Below are positions 42,405-51,355 of a stretch of DNA of 64,000 nucleotides, in pieces. The stretch lies in contig NZ_AULB01000010.1 in assembly GCF_000425065.1 (NCBI RefSeq), positions 62,001-126,000 of the forward strand. The letters run 5' to 3'. Every line of letters begins with the position of its first letter. Position 1 is the first letter of the stretch. The position numbers and the translations under genes are program-made. The notes below the pieces were generated by a model. The model made no database searches. It was given only the letters and a program-made list of their open reading frames with translations, and had not been told where the DNA came from. Origin of the DNA: Actinomadura rifamycini DSM 43936 (GTDB taxonomy: Bacteria > Actinomycetota > Actinomycetes > Streptosporangiales > Streptosporangiaceae).

Positions 42405-42528
42405 CGTGTCCTCCTTCGGCCGCACGGGCGTCACAAGGACGGACACGGCCGCCGCCCGGAACTCACCGCCCCCGGGCCGCCCGGAAAGAGGACAGGGAAC
42501 GGCCTCGTTCGGCGCCATACTGGCGGGC

Positions 42529-43548
42529 GTGACCGACACGACCTCCGGGCGGCTTCTGCGGCTGCTGTCGCTGCTGCAGACCCGCCGCACCTGGACCGGC
42601 CCCGAACTGCGCGAACGGCTCGGGGTCAGCGCCCGCACCGTCCGCCGGGACGTCGAGCGGCTGCGCGACCTCGGGTACCCGGTGCACGCCGACCTCGGCG
42701 CCGCCGGCGGCTACCGGCTGGAGGCCGGCGCCGCGATGCCGCCGCTGCTGCTGGACGACGAGGAGGCCGTCGCGATCGCCGTCGGGCTGCGCGGCGCGGC
42801 CGGCGGAGCCGTCGAGGGCATCGGCGAGGCGTCGGTGCGGGCCTTGGCCAAGCTCGAGCAGGTCCTGCCGGACCGGCTGCGGCGCCGCGTGACCGCCCTG
42901 CACACCGCGACCACCCCGCTGACCGGCCCGCCCGCCGGACCCACCGTCGACCCCGCCGCGCTGACCGTGCTCGCCGCCGCCTGCCGCGACCACGAACGCG
43001 TCCGCTTCACCTACCGCACCCCGGGCGGCGACGACGGCGGAGGGCCCGCGCGGCTGGTGGAGCCGCACGGGCTGGTGTCGGCGGGCCGCCGCTGGTACCT
43101 GGTCGCCTACGACACCGGACGCGCCGACTGGCGCACCTTCCGCGTCGACCGCATGGGCGCCCCCCACCCGACCGGCGCGCGGACGCCGCCGCGGCCGCTG
43201 CCGGCCGCCGACGCCGCCGCGTTCGTCACCCGCTCCCTGGCGCGGCGGGCGCCGGTCCGCCGGGCGGTGCTCACCGTGCACGCCTCCGCCGCCGAACTGG
43301 CCGACCGGTTCCGCGTCACCGGCGAGGAGATCGAACCCGTCGACGACCGCACCTGCACCGTCCGGACCGCCCCGGACTCCCTGGAGTGGACGGCGCTGCG
43401 CATCGCGTTCCTCGACCTGGACTTCGAGGTCCGCGAGCCGCCCGAACTCGCCGAGCGCCTCGCCGCCCTCGCCGTCCGCCTGTCGCGCGCCGCCGCGGCC
43501 ACCGACCCCGCGGGACGGGGCCGCGGGGACGGCGGCGCGCGCCGGTGA
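42529..43548 (+). CDS. WYL-domain helix-turn-helix transcriptional regulator
   Basis: A 339-residue regulator with an N-terminal DeoR-like HTH ([20 protein letters not shown], then [21 protein letters not shown]) followed by the WYL domain ([44 protein letters not shown]) and the WCX extension. WYL domains sense ligands such as nucleotides. The GTG at 42529 gives the family start. The 124-bp gap to the divergent PPOX gene should contain the shared control region. Confidence 0.92.
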   Translation: MTDTTSGRLLRLLSLLQTRRTWTGPELRERLGVSARTVRRDVERLRDLGYPVHADLGAAGGYRLEAGAAMPPLLLDDEEAVAIAVGLRGAAGGAVEGIGEASVRALAKLEQVLPDRLRRRVTALHTATTPLTGPPAGPTVDPAALTVLAAACRDHERVRFTYRTPGGDDGGGPARLVEPHGLVSAGRRWYLVAYDTGRADWRTFRVDRMGAPHPTGARTPPRPLPAADAAAFVTRSLARRAPVRRAVLTVHASAAELADRFRVTGEEIEPVDDRTCTVRTAPDSLEWTALRIAFLDLDFEVREPPELAERLAALAVRLSRAAAATDPAGRGRGDGGARR

Positions 43549-43562
43549 GCGACGATGACGGC

Positions 43563-44642
43563 ATGAGCATCTCCGTCCGCGAGGCGCAGCAAGAGTTCGC
43601 CGCCGACGTCGCCTACCTCAACACCGCCACCTACGGGCTGCCGCCCCGCGCCGCCCACGAGGCCGCCCTGGCCGCCGAACGCGGCCGCGCCGCGGGCCTG
43701 ATGACCGCGCACGCCGCCGACGCGGCCGTCACCCGCTCCCGCGAGGCGTTCGCCCGCCTCATCGGGCTCCCCGCCTCCCGGGTCGCCTGCGGCCCGCAGG
43801 TGTCGTACTTCGTCGGGCTGGTCGCCGCGTCCCTCCCGGACGGCGCCCGCGTGCTCGTCGCCGAGGGCGACTTCACCTCGCTGCTGTTCCCGTTCCTCGC
43901 CCGCCCCGGGCTGGACGTGCGCGCCGTCCCGCTCGAGGAGATCGTCGACCGGATCGACGCCCGCACCGACGTCGTCGCGGTGTCGGTGGTGCAGTCCGCC
44001 GACGGCCGCATCGTCCCCATGGACGACCTCGCCCGCGCGGCCCGCGCGCACGGCGCCCGCGTCCTGCTGGACGCCACCCAGGCGATCGGGTGGCTGCCGG
44101 TGCCCGGCGACCGCGCCGACTGGCTGGTGTGCGGGGGCTACAAGTGGCTGCTGGGGCCGCGCGGCACCGCGTTCCTCGCCGGCAGCGAGGAGGCGCTCGC
44201 CGACCTCCCGCCGATCGGGGCGGGCTGGTACGGCGGCGCCGACATCTGGGACTCCATCTACGGGACGCCGCTGCGGCTGTCCGCCGACGCCCGCCGCTTC
44301 GACCTGTCCCCGGCGTGGGCCAGCTGGATCGGGCAGGCCCCCGCGCTGGAACTGCTGGAGAGCGTCGGGGTGCCCGCGATCCACGCGCACGACGTCGCGC
44401 TCGCCCGCCGGTTCCAGGCCGCGCTGGGCCTGCCGCCCGGCGACTCGGCGATCGTGTCGCTGCCCGTCCCGGACGGCACCGCCGAGCGGCTGCGCGACGC
44501 GGGCGTGATCGCCTCCGTGCGGGCCGGGCGGCTGCGCTGCGCGTTCCACCTGACCACCACCGAGGACGACGTCGACCGCGCCGCCGCGCTCCTCGCCCCC
44601 GTCCTCGCCGGGACGGACGGCGGCACGGTGCCCACGGCCTGA
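43563..44642 (+). CDS. Class V aminotransferase (cysteine desulfurase-like fold)
   Basis: A 359-residue PLP enzyme. The start [18 protein letters not shown] is typical, [11 protein letters not shown] carries the Asp that binds the PLP ring nitrogen, and the Schiff-base lysine is in [12 protein letters not shown] (near residue 195). No SufS-type active-site cysteine loop is seen, so an aminotransferase or lyase role is likelier than desulfurase. It begins 14 bp after the WYL gene and is probably co-transcribed with it. Confidence 0.9.
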   Translation: MSISVREAQQEFAADVAYLNTATYGLPPRAAHEAALAAERGRAAGLMTAHAADAAVTRSREAFARLIGLPASRVACGPQVSYFVGLVAASLPDGARVLVAEGDFTSLLFPFLARPGLDVRAVPLEEIVDRIDARTDVVAVSVVQSADGRIVPMDDLARAARAHGARVLLDATQAIGWLPVPGDRADWLVCGGYKWLLGPRGTAFLAGSEEALADLPPIGAGWYGGADIWDSIYGTPLRLSADARRFDLSPAWASWIGQAPALELLESVGVPAIHAHDVALARRFQAALGLPPGDSAIVSLPVPDGTAERLRDAGVIASVRAGRLRCAFHLTTTEDDVDRAAALLAPVLAGTDGGTVPTA

Positions 44643-44978
44643 CCCGCCCCCGACTCCTCGCGCGCCCGGCACCCGGCGTCGCTCCCCGCACAGGCGCGAG
44701 CAGGCGCCGGGCCCGTAACCGCTCCCGCCGCCAGTCCTCGCCCGGACCTGGGCGCGCCGAGGCCCGGACGGCGCCCGACAGGACGGACCCTCCCGCCTAC
44801 GCCATCGGGGCGCGCCGTCGCCGTCGTCCCTCAGGGGCCGCTCGCCGGGGGGCTCGCCGGGCGGTGGAGCCGTCGATGGGGCGGGCCGGGGCGGAAGATC
44901 TTACGAGTCGCTGACAAGGTGGCCGCGCGGGGCCTTTCCGGCCCGTCCGGGCGGGTCCCTCGTCCTACGTTCGTCCGC
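44643..44978. other. 336-bp gap before the glycan operon
   Basis: No gene is visible. The right end probably holds the operon promoter: TCCTACGTTCGTCCGC ends at the epimerase ATG, so the message may be leaderless, with TACGTT as a weak -10. The left part holds GC-rich inverted segments that may terminate the aminotransferase transcript. Confidence 0.4.
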
Positions 44979-46052
44979 ATGAACGTACTGCTCACCGGGT
45001 CGGCCGGATTCATCGGCTCGCACATCGCCGAGGCGCTGCGGGACGCGGGCCACCGCGTCCGCGGCCTCGATCTGCGCCCCGGCGCGGACGGCGCGCCCGC
45101 CGACGTGCGCGACGGCGCCGACGTCGCCCGGCTGCTGCGCGGAGCGGACGCCGTGTGCCACCAGGCCGCCAAGGTCGGCCTGGGCGTCGACGTCGCCGAC
45201 CTGCCCGCCTACACGTCGGTCAACGTGCAGGGCACCGCCGTCCTGCTCGCGGAGATGGCCCGTGCCGGCGTCGCCGCGCTCGTCCTGGCGTCGTCGATGG
45301 TGGTCTACGGCGAGGGCGCCTACACCTGCGACCGGCACGGCGCCGTGCGGCCCGGGCCGCGGCCCGCGCGGGATCTGGACGCCGGGCGGTTCGAGCCCGG
45401 CTGCCCCCGCTGCGGGCGGCCGCTCGTCCCCGGCGCCGTCGGCGAGGACGTCCCGCCCGCCCCCCGCAACGTGTACGCCGACACCAAGCTCGCCCAGGAG
45501 CACCTGGCCGCGTCGTGGGCGCGCGCCACCGGCGGGTCGGCGGCGGCGCTGCGCTACCACAACGTGTACGGGCCGCGGATGCCGCGCGACACCCCCTACG
45601 CGGGCGTCGCGGCGCTCTTCCGGTCCCGGCTGCTGGACGGGCGCGCGCCGCTGGTGTTCGAGGACGGCGCGCAGCGCCGCGACTTCGTGCACGTCCGCGA
45701 CGTCGCCCGCGCGAACGTCCTGGCGCTGGAGCGGCTCGCGGTGAGCCCGCCCGAACCGGGCGGGCTGCGCGCCTACAACATCGCCAGCGGCGAGCCGCGG
45801 ACCGTCGGGGACATGGCCGCGGCGCTGGCGGGGGCGCTGGACGGTCCGGCGCCGGAGGTCACCGGCGGGTACCGGCTGGGGGACGTGCGGCACATCGTCG
45901 CGCGGCCGGACCGCGCCCGCCGCGAGCTCGGCTTCTCCCCGGCGGTGCCGTTCGCCGAGGGGATGGCCGAGTTCGCCCGCCAGCCCGCCGCGCCCGCCGC
46001 GACGCCTACCGGAACGCCCGCGGGTGCCGCCGTCGAGAGGGTGGGCTCGTGA
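44979..46052 (+). CDS. NAD-dependent epimerase/dehydratase (extended SDR) with zinc-knuckle insert
   Basis: A 357-residue extended SDR that probably modifies a nucleotide sugar. Visible are the NAD motif TGSAGFIGSH (7-16), HQAAKVG, the catalytic Ser pair in LASSMVVYG and the Tyr/Lys in VYADTKLAQE (near 168-177). An insertion near 110-150 contains CDRHG and CPRCGRPLV, a possible zinc knuckle not found in standard UDP-glucose epimerases. It is the first gene of a seven-gene operon in which neighbours overlap by 4 bp or more, so it likely supplies the sugar for the glycosyltransferases that follow. Confidence 0.88.
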   Translation: MNVLLTGSAGFIGSHIAEALRDAGHRVRGLDLRPGADGAPADVRDGADVARLLRGADAVCHQAAKVGLGVDVADLPAYTSVNVQGTAVLLAEMARAGVAALVLASSMVVYGEGAYTCDRHGAVRPGPRPARDLDAGRFEPGCPRCGRPLVPGAVGEDVPPAPRNVYADTKLAQEHLAASWARATGGSAAALRYHNVYGPRMPRDTPYAGVAALFRSRLLDGRAPLVFEDGAQRRDFVHVRDVARANVLALERLAVSPPEPGGLRAYNIASGEPRTVGDMAAALAGALDGPAPEVTGGYRLGDVRHIVARPDRARRELGFSPAVPFAEGMAEFARQPAAPAATPTGTPAGAAVERVGS

Positions 46053-46720
46053 TCGACGTCGTCCTGCCCTGCCTGAACGAGGCGGAGGCGCTGCCGTGGG
46101 TGCTGGCGCGGATGCCCGCGGGCTTCCGGCCGCTGGTCGTCGACAACGCCTCCACCGACGGGTCGGCGCGCGTCGCCGCCGACCACGGCGCGCGGGTCGT
46201 GCCCGCCCCCGCCCGCGGGTTCGGGGCCGCCTGCCACGCGGGACTGCGCGCCGCCACCGCCGGCACCGTGTGCGTCATGGACGCCGACGCGTCCCTGGAC
46301 CCCGCCGACCTGCCCCGCCTGGTCGCCGCCCTCGACGACCTGGAGGCGGCGGGCGGACCGCCCGGCCTGGTGCTGGGGCGGCGCCGCCCCACCGGGCGCG
46401 GCGCGTGGCCGCCGCACGCCCGGCTCGGCAACGCCGTCCTGGCGCGGTCGCTGAACCGGCGCGCCGGGACCCGGCTGCGCGACCTCGGCCCGATGCGCGC
46501 CGCCCGCCGCGCCGCCCTCACCGGACTGGACGTCCGCGACCGCAGGTTCGGGTACCCGCTGGAGACGGTGCTGCGCGCCGCCGCCGGCGGGTGGCGGATC
46601 ACCGAGATCGACGTCGCCTACCGGCCCCGCACCGGCGAGTCGAAGGTGACCGGGACGCTCGGCGGCACGGTCCGCGCCGTCCGCGACATGCGCCGCGTCC
46701 TGGCGGAGGCCGCGCCGTGA
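46049..46720 (+). CDS. GT2-family glycosyltransferase (soluble)
   Basis: A 223-residue GT-A enzyme: VVLPCLNEAEALPWVL at the start, VVDNASTDGSARVA, and the DxD-type CVMDADASLDP (near 72-82). The later RTGESKVTGTLGGTVRAVRDM resembles the end of dolichyl-phosphate mannosyltransferase-like proteins, but no membrane helices are present. The sugar acceptor may be a polyprenyl phosphate. Its GTG overlaps the epimerase stop and its stop overlaps the next gene. Confidence 0.9.
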   Translation: MIDVVLPCLNEAEALPWVLARMPAGFRPLVVDNASTDGSARVAADHGARVVPAPARGFGAACHAGLRAATAGTVCVMDADASLDPADLPRLVAALDDLEAAGGPPGLVLGRRRPTGRGAWPPHARLGNAVLARSLNRRAGTRLRDLGPMRAARRAALTGLDVRDRRFGYPLETVLRAAAGGWRITEIDVAYRPRTGESKVTGTLGGTVRAVRDMRRVLAEAAP

Positions 46721-47379
46721 CCGGGCCCGCCGCCGACCTGCTGGTGATCGCCAAGGAGCCGGTGCCCGGACGGGTCAAGACGCGCCTGACGCCCGCCTAC
46801 ACGCCCGCCGAGGCCGCCGAGCTGGCCGCGGCGGCGCTGGCCGACACCCTCGACGCGGTCGCCGCCGCCCCCGCCGGGCGCCGCACCCTCGTGCTGGACG
46901 GCGCCCCCCGCCCCTGCCCGCCGCCCGGCGTCGGGGTGATCCCGCAGCGCGGGGACGGCCTGGACGAGCGGCTCGCCAACGCGTTCGCCGACGCCGACGC
47001 CGGCCGCCCGCTCGTCCTCATCGGGATGGACACCCCGCAGGTCACCCCCGCCCTGCTCGCCGCGGCGGCGCGGGCCCTGGCCGGACGCGACGCGGTGTTC
47101 GGGCCCGCCGCCGACGGCGGGTTCTGGCTGCTGGGGCTGCGCCGCCCCGACGCGCGGCTGCTGCGCGGCGTCCCCATGTCGCGGCCCGACACCGGCGCCG
47201 CCCAGCTCGCCCGGCTGCGCGGCGCCGGGCTGCGCGCCGCGGCGCTGCCCGAGCTGACCGACGTCGACACCCCGGCCGACGCGGCCGCCGTCGCCGCCGC
47301 CGCGGAGCGTGCCGGGGGCGGCGCGCGGCGGTTCGCGGCGGCCGTGCGGCGCCTCGGCGACCGGACGGTCCCGGCGTGA
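46717..47379 (+). CDS. DUF2064/TIGR04282-family glycosyltransferase-like protein
   Basis: A 220-residue protein of the nucleotide-diphospho-sugar-transferase fold. The family start LLVIAKEPVPGRVKTRL (8-24) and the IGMDTPQVTPALL, FGPAADGGFWLLGL segments are typical. The family is labelled arsenosugar-biosynthesis glycosyltransferase after one cyanobacterial context, but in actinomycetes it usually sits in clusters like this one, with no arsenic genes. It may be a nucleotidyl- or glycosyltransferase. Start GTG overlaps the GT2 stop (GTGA). Confidence 0.88.
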   Translation: MTGPAADLLVIAKEPVPGRVKTRLTPAYTPAEAAELAAAALADTLDAVAAAPAGRRTLVLDGAPRPCPPPGVGVIPQRGDGLDERLANAFADADAGRPLVLIGMDTPQVTPALLAAAARALAGRDAVFGPAADGGFWLLGLRRPDARLLRGVPMSRPDTGAAQLARLRGAGLRAAALPELTDVDTPADAAAVAAAAERAGGGARRFAAAVRRLGDRTVPA

Positions 47380-48008
47380 TCGGCGAACTGTACGAGGAGG
47401 CGCTGCGCGGCAGCGGCCCGGTGGAGATCGAGCACGCCGACGGGTCCCGCCGCCCCCTGCCGCTGCGGGACTGGCTGCGGCTGCGTCCCGGCGACGGCGG
47501 GCTGCTGGACCGCTGCGCCGGCGCGACCCTGGACGTCGGGTCCGGTCCCGGGCGCCTCACCGCGGCGCTCGCCCGCCGCGGCGTGCCCGTCCTCGGCATC
47601 GACCCGGCGCCCGCCGCCGTCGCGCTCACCGCCGCCGCGGGCGGCCCCGCCCTGTGCCGGGACGTGTTCGGGCACGTCCCCGGCGCGGGCCGCTGGCGGA
47701 CCGTGCTGCTCGCCGACGGCAACATCGGCATCGGCGGCGACCCCGCGGTCCTGCTGCGCCGCGCCCTCGCGCTCGCCGCGCCCGGCGGGCGGGTGCTGGC
47801 CGAGGTGGAGCCGCCCGGCGCCGCGTCCGGCACCGAGCCGCTGCGGCTGCGGTCCGGCGGCGCGATCGGCGAATGGTTCCCGTGGGCGCGGGTGGCGGCC
47901 GGCGACGCCGCCGGCCTCGCCGCGGCCTGCGCGGCCGCCGTCACCGAGACCTGGGAGGAGGCCGGCCGATGGTTCGTCGCCGTGCGGCGCGCGCCCGCGC
48001 CGTCCTGA
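47376..48008 (+). CDS. SAM-dependent methyltransferase
   Basis: A 210-residue class I methyltransferase with motif I TLDVGSGPGRLTAALA (near 51-66), the acidic loop VLGIDPAPAAVAL and a LLADGNIGIGGDP motif IV region. It probably methylates a small molecule or sugar intermediate of the operon. It overlaps the DUF2064 gene by 4 bp at its start and the following oxidoreductase gene by about 40 bp at its end. Confidence 0.85.
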   Translation: MIGELYEEALRGSGPVEIEHADGSRRPLPLRDWLRLRPGDGGLLDRCAGATLDVGSGPGRLTAALARRGVPVLGIDPAPAAVALTAAAGGPALCRDVFGHVPGAGRWRTVLLADGNIGIGGDPAVLLRRALALAAPGGRVLAEVEPPGAASGTEPLRLRSGGAIGEWFPWARVAAGDAAGLAAACAAAVTETWEEAGRWFVAVRRAPAPS

Positions 48009-49129
48009 CCCCACCGACCGGCCCGGACGGTCCGGAGGGCCGGTTCACCAGCCCGCTGCGCGGCGAGCGGGCCGCCGCGCGGCTCGGCCTCGCCCTGGCC
48101 GCCTCCTTCGGCGCCGCGTTCGCCACCGGCCTGATCAGCCACTTCATGCAGCACCCGCCCGGCTGGGCGCAGTGGCCGTCCCGCCCGGTGAACCTGTACC
48201 GGGTGACGCAGGGCGTGCACGTCATCGGCGGGCTGGCGACGCTGCCGCTGCTGGCGGCCAAGCTGTGGACGGTGTACCCGCGGCTGCTGCGCCGCCCGCC
48301 GGTCCGCTCCGCCGCCGACGCCGGCTACCGCGCGGTGGTGTTCCTGCTGGTCGGCGGCGCGCTGTTCCAGGCCGTGACGGGCGTGCTGAACATCTCCTAC
48401 TGGTACGCGTTCCCGTTCCCGTTCACCACCGCGCACTACTGGACGTCCTATGTGCTGATCGGCGCGCTGCTCGTGCACGCGGCGCGGGAGTGGCCCGCCG
48501 CCCGCCGCGCCGTGATGGCCGGGCCGGGCGACGCCGTGGACCGCCGCGGGTTCCTGCTGACCGTGGCGGGCGCGAGCGGCGCCGTCGCGCTGGCCACGGC
48601 CGGTGAGGCGTTCCCGCCGCTGGCGCGGCTGGCGGTGCTGGCGCCGCGCCGCCCCGGCACCGGGCCGCAGGGCGTCCCCGTCAACACCTCCGCGGCCGGG
48701 GCAGGGGTGCTGGCCGCCGCCCGCGACCCCGCGTGGCGCCTCACCGTCACCGGCCGCGTCCGCCGCGAGGTCGTCCTGTCCCTGGACGACCTGCGCGCCC
48801 TGCCCGCGCGGACCGCGCGGCTGCCGATCGCGTGCGTCGAGGGCTGGAGCGCGGACGCCGACTGGGAAGGCGTGCGGCTGCGCGACGTGCTGCGCCTCGC
48901 CGGCGTCGACGACGACGCCCGCGTGCGCGTGGAGTCGCTGCAGACCTGGGGGGACTACCGCGCCTCCCGGGTGGCGCCCGCCCACTGGCGCGACCCGCTG
49001 ACCCTGCTGGCGCTGCGTCTGAACGGCGAGCCCCTGCACCCCGACCACGGCTTCCCGTGCCGGCTGATCGCCCCGAACCGTCCCGGCGTCCTGCAGACCA
49101 AATGGGTGCACCGGCTGGTGGTCGAATGA
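47969..49129 (+). CDS. Cytochrome b561-like membrane domain fused to a sulfite-oxidase-type molybdopterin domain
   Basis: The 386-residue protein begins with about four membrane helices (residues 35-175) containing several histidines suitable for haem b (HFMQHPPGW, GVHVIGG, LVHAAREW). A second hydrophobic stretch, preceded by DRRGFLLTVAGASGAV (twin-arginine-like), leads into the outer domain. That domain carries the molybdopterin-binding pattern with the Mo-ligand Cys289 in PIACVEGWS, plus YRASRVAP and NGEPLHPDHGFPCRLI. It should pass electrons between quinol and an extracytoplasmic Mo centre, like MsrPQ in one chain. I chose ATG 47969 because GGGAGGAG lies 8 nt upstream. Confidence 0.85.
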   Translation: MVRRRAARARAVLTPPTGPDGPEGRFTSPLRGERAAARLGLALAASFGAAFATGLISHFMQHPPGWAQWPSRPVNLYRVTQGVHVIGGLATLPLLAAKLWTVYPRLLRRPPVRSAADAGYRAVVFLLVGGALFQAVTGVLNISYWYAFPFPFTTAHYWTSYVLIGALLVHAAREWPAARRAVMAGPGDAVDRRGFLLTVAGASGAVALATAGEAFPPLARLAVLAPRRPGTGPQGVPVNTSAAGAGVLAAARDPAWRLTVTGRVRREVVLSLDDLRALPARTARLPIACVEGWSADADWEGVRLRDVLRLAGVDDDARVRVESLQTWGDYRASRVAPAHWRDPLTLLALRLNGEPLHPDHGFPCRLIAPNRPGVLQTKWVHRLVVE

Positions 49130-49827
49130 GGACCCGTATCGCGCCCGGGCGGGCCCTGGCGGGCGCGGCGGGCCTGGCGCTGATCGCCGTCGGGCTGCAC
49201 GGCGTCGCGGCGGACGTGGGAGTCACCGGGTGGGCGGTGTGGTTCGCCGTGCCGGTGCTCGTGCACGACGCGGTCCTCGTCCCCGCCGTTCTGGTGGCCG
49301 GGCGGCTGACCGCGCGGCTGCCCGCCCCGGCCCGCACCCCCGTGCGGGCCGGGCTCGCGGCGGCCGGATCCCTGACGCTGGTCGCGCTGCCGCTCGTCCT
49401 CGGGCACGGCCGCCGCGCCGACGTCCCGTCCCGGCTGCCGCTGCCCTACGGCCGCAACCTCGCCGTCGTCCTCACCGCGATCGCCGTCGCCGCCGCGGTC
49501 GCGGCCGCCGCCCGGGTCCACCGCACCCGCCGCGCCACGCCCCGCGCTCACCTCCGCGACGCCGAACCCGGCCCCGCCCCCGCGAACGCCGCACCCCCGG
49601 AAGACCGACCTCCGGACGGCCGCCCAGTGGACGACGGCCCCTCGGACGGCCAACCGCCGGGCCGGTGCCCCACGGACGGCCGACCACCGGACGGGCGGCC
49701 CTGGAACGCGGGGCCTGCGGACGGGCGCACCGCACCCCGGCGCCCACCGGACGGCCGCCCACCGGACGGCCGTCCCGCGGACGGCGGGGCGGCCGGGACA
49801 CCCGACGACCGGGGAGGAGCGCGATGA
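49126..49827 (+). CDS. Small membrane protein with Pro-Asp-Gly-Arg repeat tail
   Basis: A 233-residue protein with about four hydrophobic segments in the first 130 residues and then a 90-residue low-complexity tail made of PPDGRP, PADGRT and similar units. The repeats are near-identical at DNA level in places and may vary in number between strains. The membrane part has no recognised family. It overlaps both neighbours by 4 bp, so it belongs to the operon; it may assist the fused oxidoreductase or the downstream glycosyltransferase. Confidence 0.75.
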   Translation: MRTRIAPGRALAGAAGLALIAVGLHGVAADVGVTGWAVWFAVPVLVHDAVLVPAVLVAGRLTARLPAPARTPVRAGLAAAGSLTLVALPLVLGHGRRADVPSRLPLPYGRNLAVVLTAIAVAAAVAAAARVHRTRRATPRAHLRDAEPGPAPANAAPPEDRPPDGRPVDDGPSDGQPPGRCPTDGRPPDGRPWNAGPADGRTAPRRPPDGRPPDGRPADGGAAGTPDDRGGAR

Positions 49828-51191
49828 CGGTCACCGGCGGCACGCGCGGAAGCGGCCTTCGGGAGAAGGCCCGGCCCGCCGCGGGGGCGTGGGCCGTGGC
49901 GGCGTGGGCGGCGGCGATCGTCGCGGCGTTCGCCGCCGGATGGTGGCTGCGCCGCGCCGGGATCGCCACCGAGGACGACCTGCCGCCGCTGCACGCGCGG
50001 GCGCGGGAGCATCCGCTGACCTGGCGGATGCTGCCCGCGGCGGCGGTCGCCGCCGCCGGCGTCGCCGTCCTGCCGGTGCTGGCCGCGCGGCTGCCGTGGC
50101 GGTGGCTGCCGCCCGCCGCGTGGGCGGGCGCCGCGCTGTGGGCGGTGGCGCTGGCCGTGGCGGACGGGCCGGGCGCGCTCGCCGCGCCGCTGGACGCCCC
50201 CACCGAGTACCCCGCCGGGATGGCGCAGCTGCGCCCGGACGTCCTGGAGTGGCTGCGCACGTTCACCGAGCGGCTGCACGGCTACACCACGCACGTCCGC
50301 GGGCACCCGCCCGGGCCGATGCTGGTGCTGTGGGCGCTGGAGGCGGCCGGGCTGGGCGGCACCGGATGGCTCGCCGCGGCGATCATCGCGGCGGGGTCGT
50401 CGGCGGCGGCCGCGATCGCGGTCACCGTGCGGTGCACGGCGGGGGAGGAGGCCGCGCGGGCCGCCGTCCCGTTCCTGGTGCTGGCGCCGCTGGCGCTGTG
50501 GGTCGCGACCGCCATGGACGCGTTCTTCCTCGGCGTCGGGGCGTGGGGGACCGCGCTCGTCGCCGTCGCGGCGCGCCGTGCCGGGCGCGCCGCGGTCCCG
50601 GCCGCGGCCGGCGGCGGGCTGCTGCTGGGATCCCTGCCGTACCTCAGCTACGGGCTGCTGCCGCTGTTCGCCGTGCCCCTCGCCGTGCTGGCGGGGACGC
50701 GTCCCCGCCGCGCCGCGGTCGCGGCCGGGGCGGCGGGCCTGGCGGTGGTGCCCGTCGCCCTGACCGTCCTGGGCTTCCGGTGGCCCGACGGGGTCCGCGC
50801 CACCCTGGGCACCTACCTGATCAGCGGCGGGTCGGCGCAGCGGCCCTACTGGTACTTCCTGTTCGCCGACCTCGCGGTGCTGGGCCTGCTGACCGGCCCC
50901 GCCGTCGCGCACGCCCTGCCCCGGACGCTGGGCGTCCTGCGGCGGGCCGCGCGGCTGCGGGCGGCGGTGCCGGGCCTCGGGACGGCGCTCCCGGCGGGCG
51001 CGGCGCTGCTGGGCACCCTGGCGCTGGACGTGTCGGGCGTCACCAAGGGGGAGGTGGAGCGGATCTGGGTGCCGTTCGCGGCGTGGCTGGTGGTGGCCGC
51101 GGCCGTCCACCGGCCTCCGGCGCGGGCCTGGCTGGCCGCGCAGGCGTGCACCGCCCTGGCCGTCCAGGCGCTGGTCCTGTCTCCCTGGTGA
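49824..51191 (+). CDS. Polytopic membrane protein, GT-C glycosyltransferase-like
   Basis: The 455-residue protein has about eleven hydrophobic segments. An extracytoplasmic loop near residue 120-165 contains TFTERLHGYTTHVRGHPPGP, including the acidic/His residues often seen in the first loop of GT-C enzymes; later GVTKGEVERIWVPF also resembles the GT87/mannosyltransferase style. GT-C enzymes use polyprenyl-phosphate sugars outside the membrane, which fits the GT2 enzyme in the same operon. The call is by architecture; no family is certain. GGGGAGGAG precedes the ATG. Confidence 0.7.
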   Translation: MTVTGGTRGSGLREKARPAAGAWAVAAWAAAIVAAFAAGWWLRRAGIATEDDLPPLHARAREHPLTWRMLPAAAVAAAGVAVLPVLAARLPWRWLPPAAWAGAALWAVALAVADGPGALAAPLDAPTEYPAGMAQLRPDVLEWLRTFTERLHGYTTHVRGHPPGPMLVLWALEAAGLGGTGWLAAAIIAAGSSAAAAIAVTVRCTAGEEAARAAVPFLVLAPLALWVATAMDAFFLGVGAWGTALVAVAARRAGRAAVPAAAGGGLLLGSLPYLSYGLLPLFAVPLAVLAGTRPRRAAVAAGAAGLAVVPVALTVLGFRWPDGVRATLGTYLISGGSAQRPYWYFLFADLAVLGLLTGPAVAHALPRTLGVLRRAARLRAAVPGLGTALPAGAALLGTLALDVSGVTKGEVERIWVPFAAWLVVAAAVHRPPARAWLAAQACTALAVQALVLSPW

Positions 51192-51282
51192 CCGCCGCCG
51201 ACGAAGACGCCCCCGACTGAAGCGGGCTCCGGCCTGCGGAAACGGGCGCCTCGAAAGATGGTTGAGGAAAGGTCCGGCGGGT

Positions 51283-51308
51283 TGTCGATACGGCGGGGTC
51301 CCGTTCGA
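51283..51308 (+). promoter_or_regulatory. ECF42-type promoter of the DoxX gene (TGTCGA-N17-CGA)
   Basis: TGTCGA (51283-51288) is followed after 17 bp by CGA (51306-51308) in the context CGTTCGAC, 48 bp before the DoxX ATG. Spacing and -10 context match the candidate promoter of the YciI/ECF42 operon at 17219-17244. Confidence 0.55.
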
Positions 51309-51355
51309 CGTGTCAGTGAGAGGCCGCCGCGACACCGCACGGAAGGACCACCGCC

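Noticed and set aside
41628..43562. Plus-strand frame running from the minisatellite into the aminotransferase
   Set aside because: It crosses the PPOX and WYL genes out of frame; only the 41628-41870 part has real similarity (to the neighbouring gene) and only 43563-44642 is a gene.
46717..47379. Arsenosugar biosynthesis role for the DUF2064 gene
   Set aside because: No arsenite methyltransferase or radical-SAM arsenosugar gene is adjacent; the family name comes from another context.
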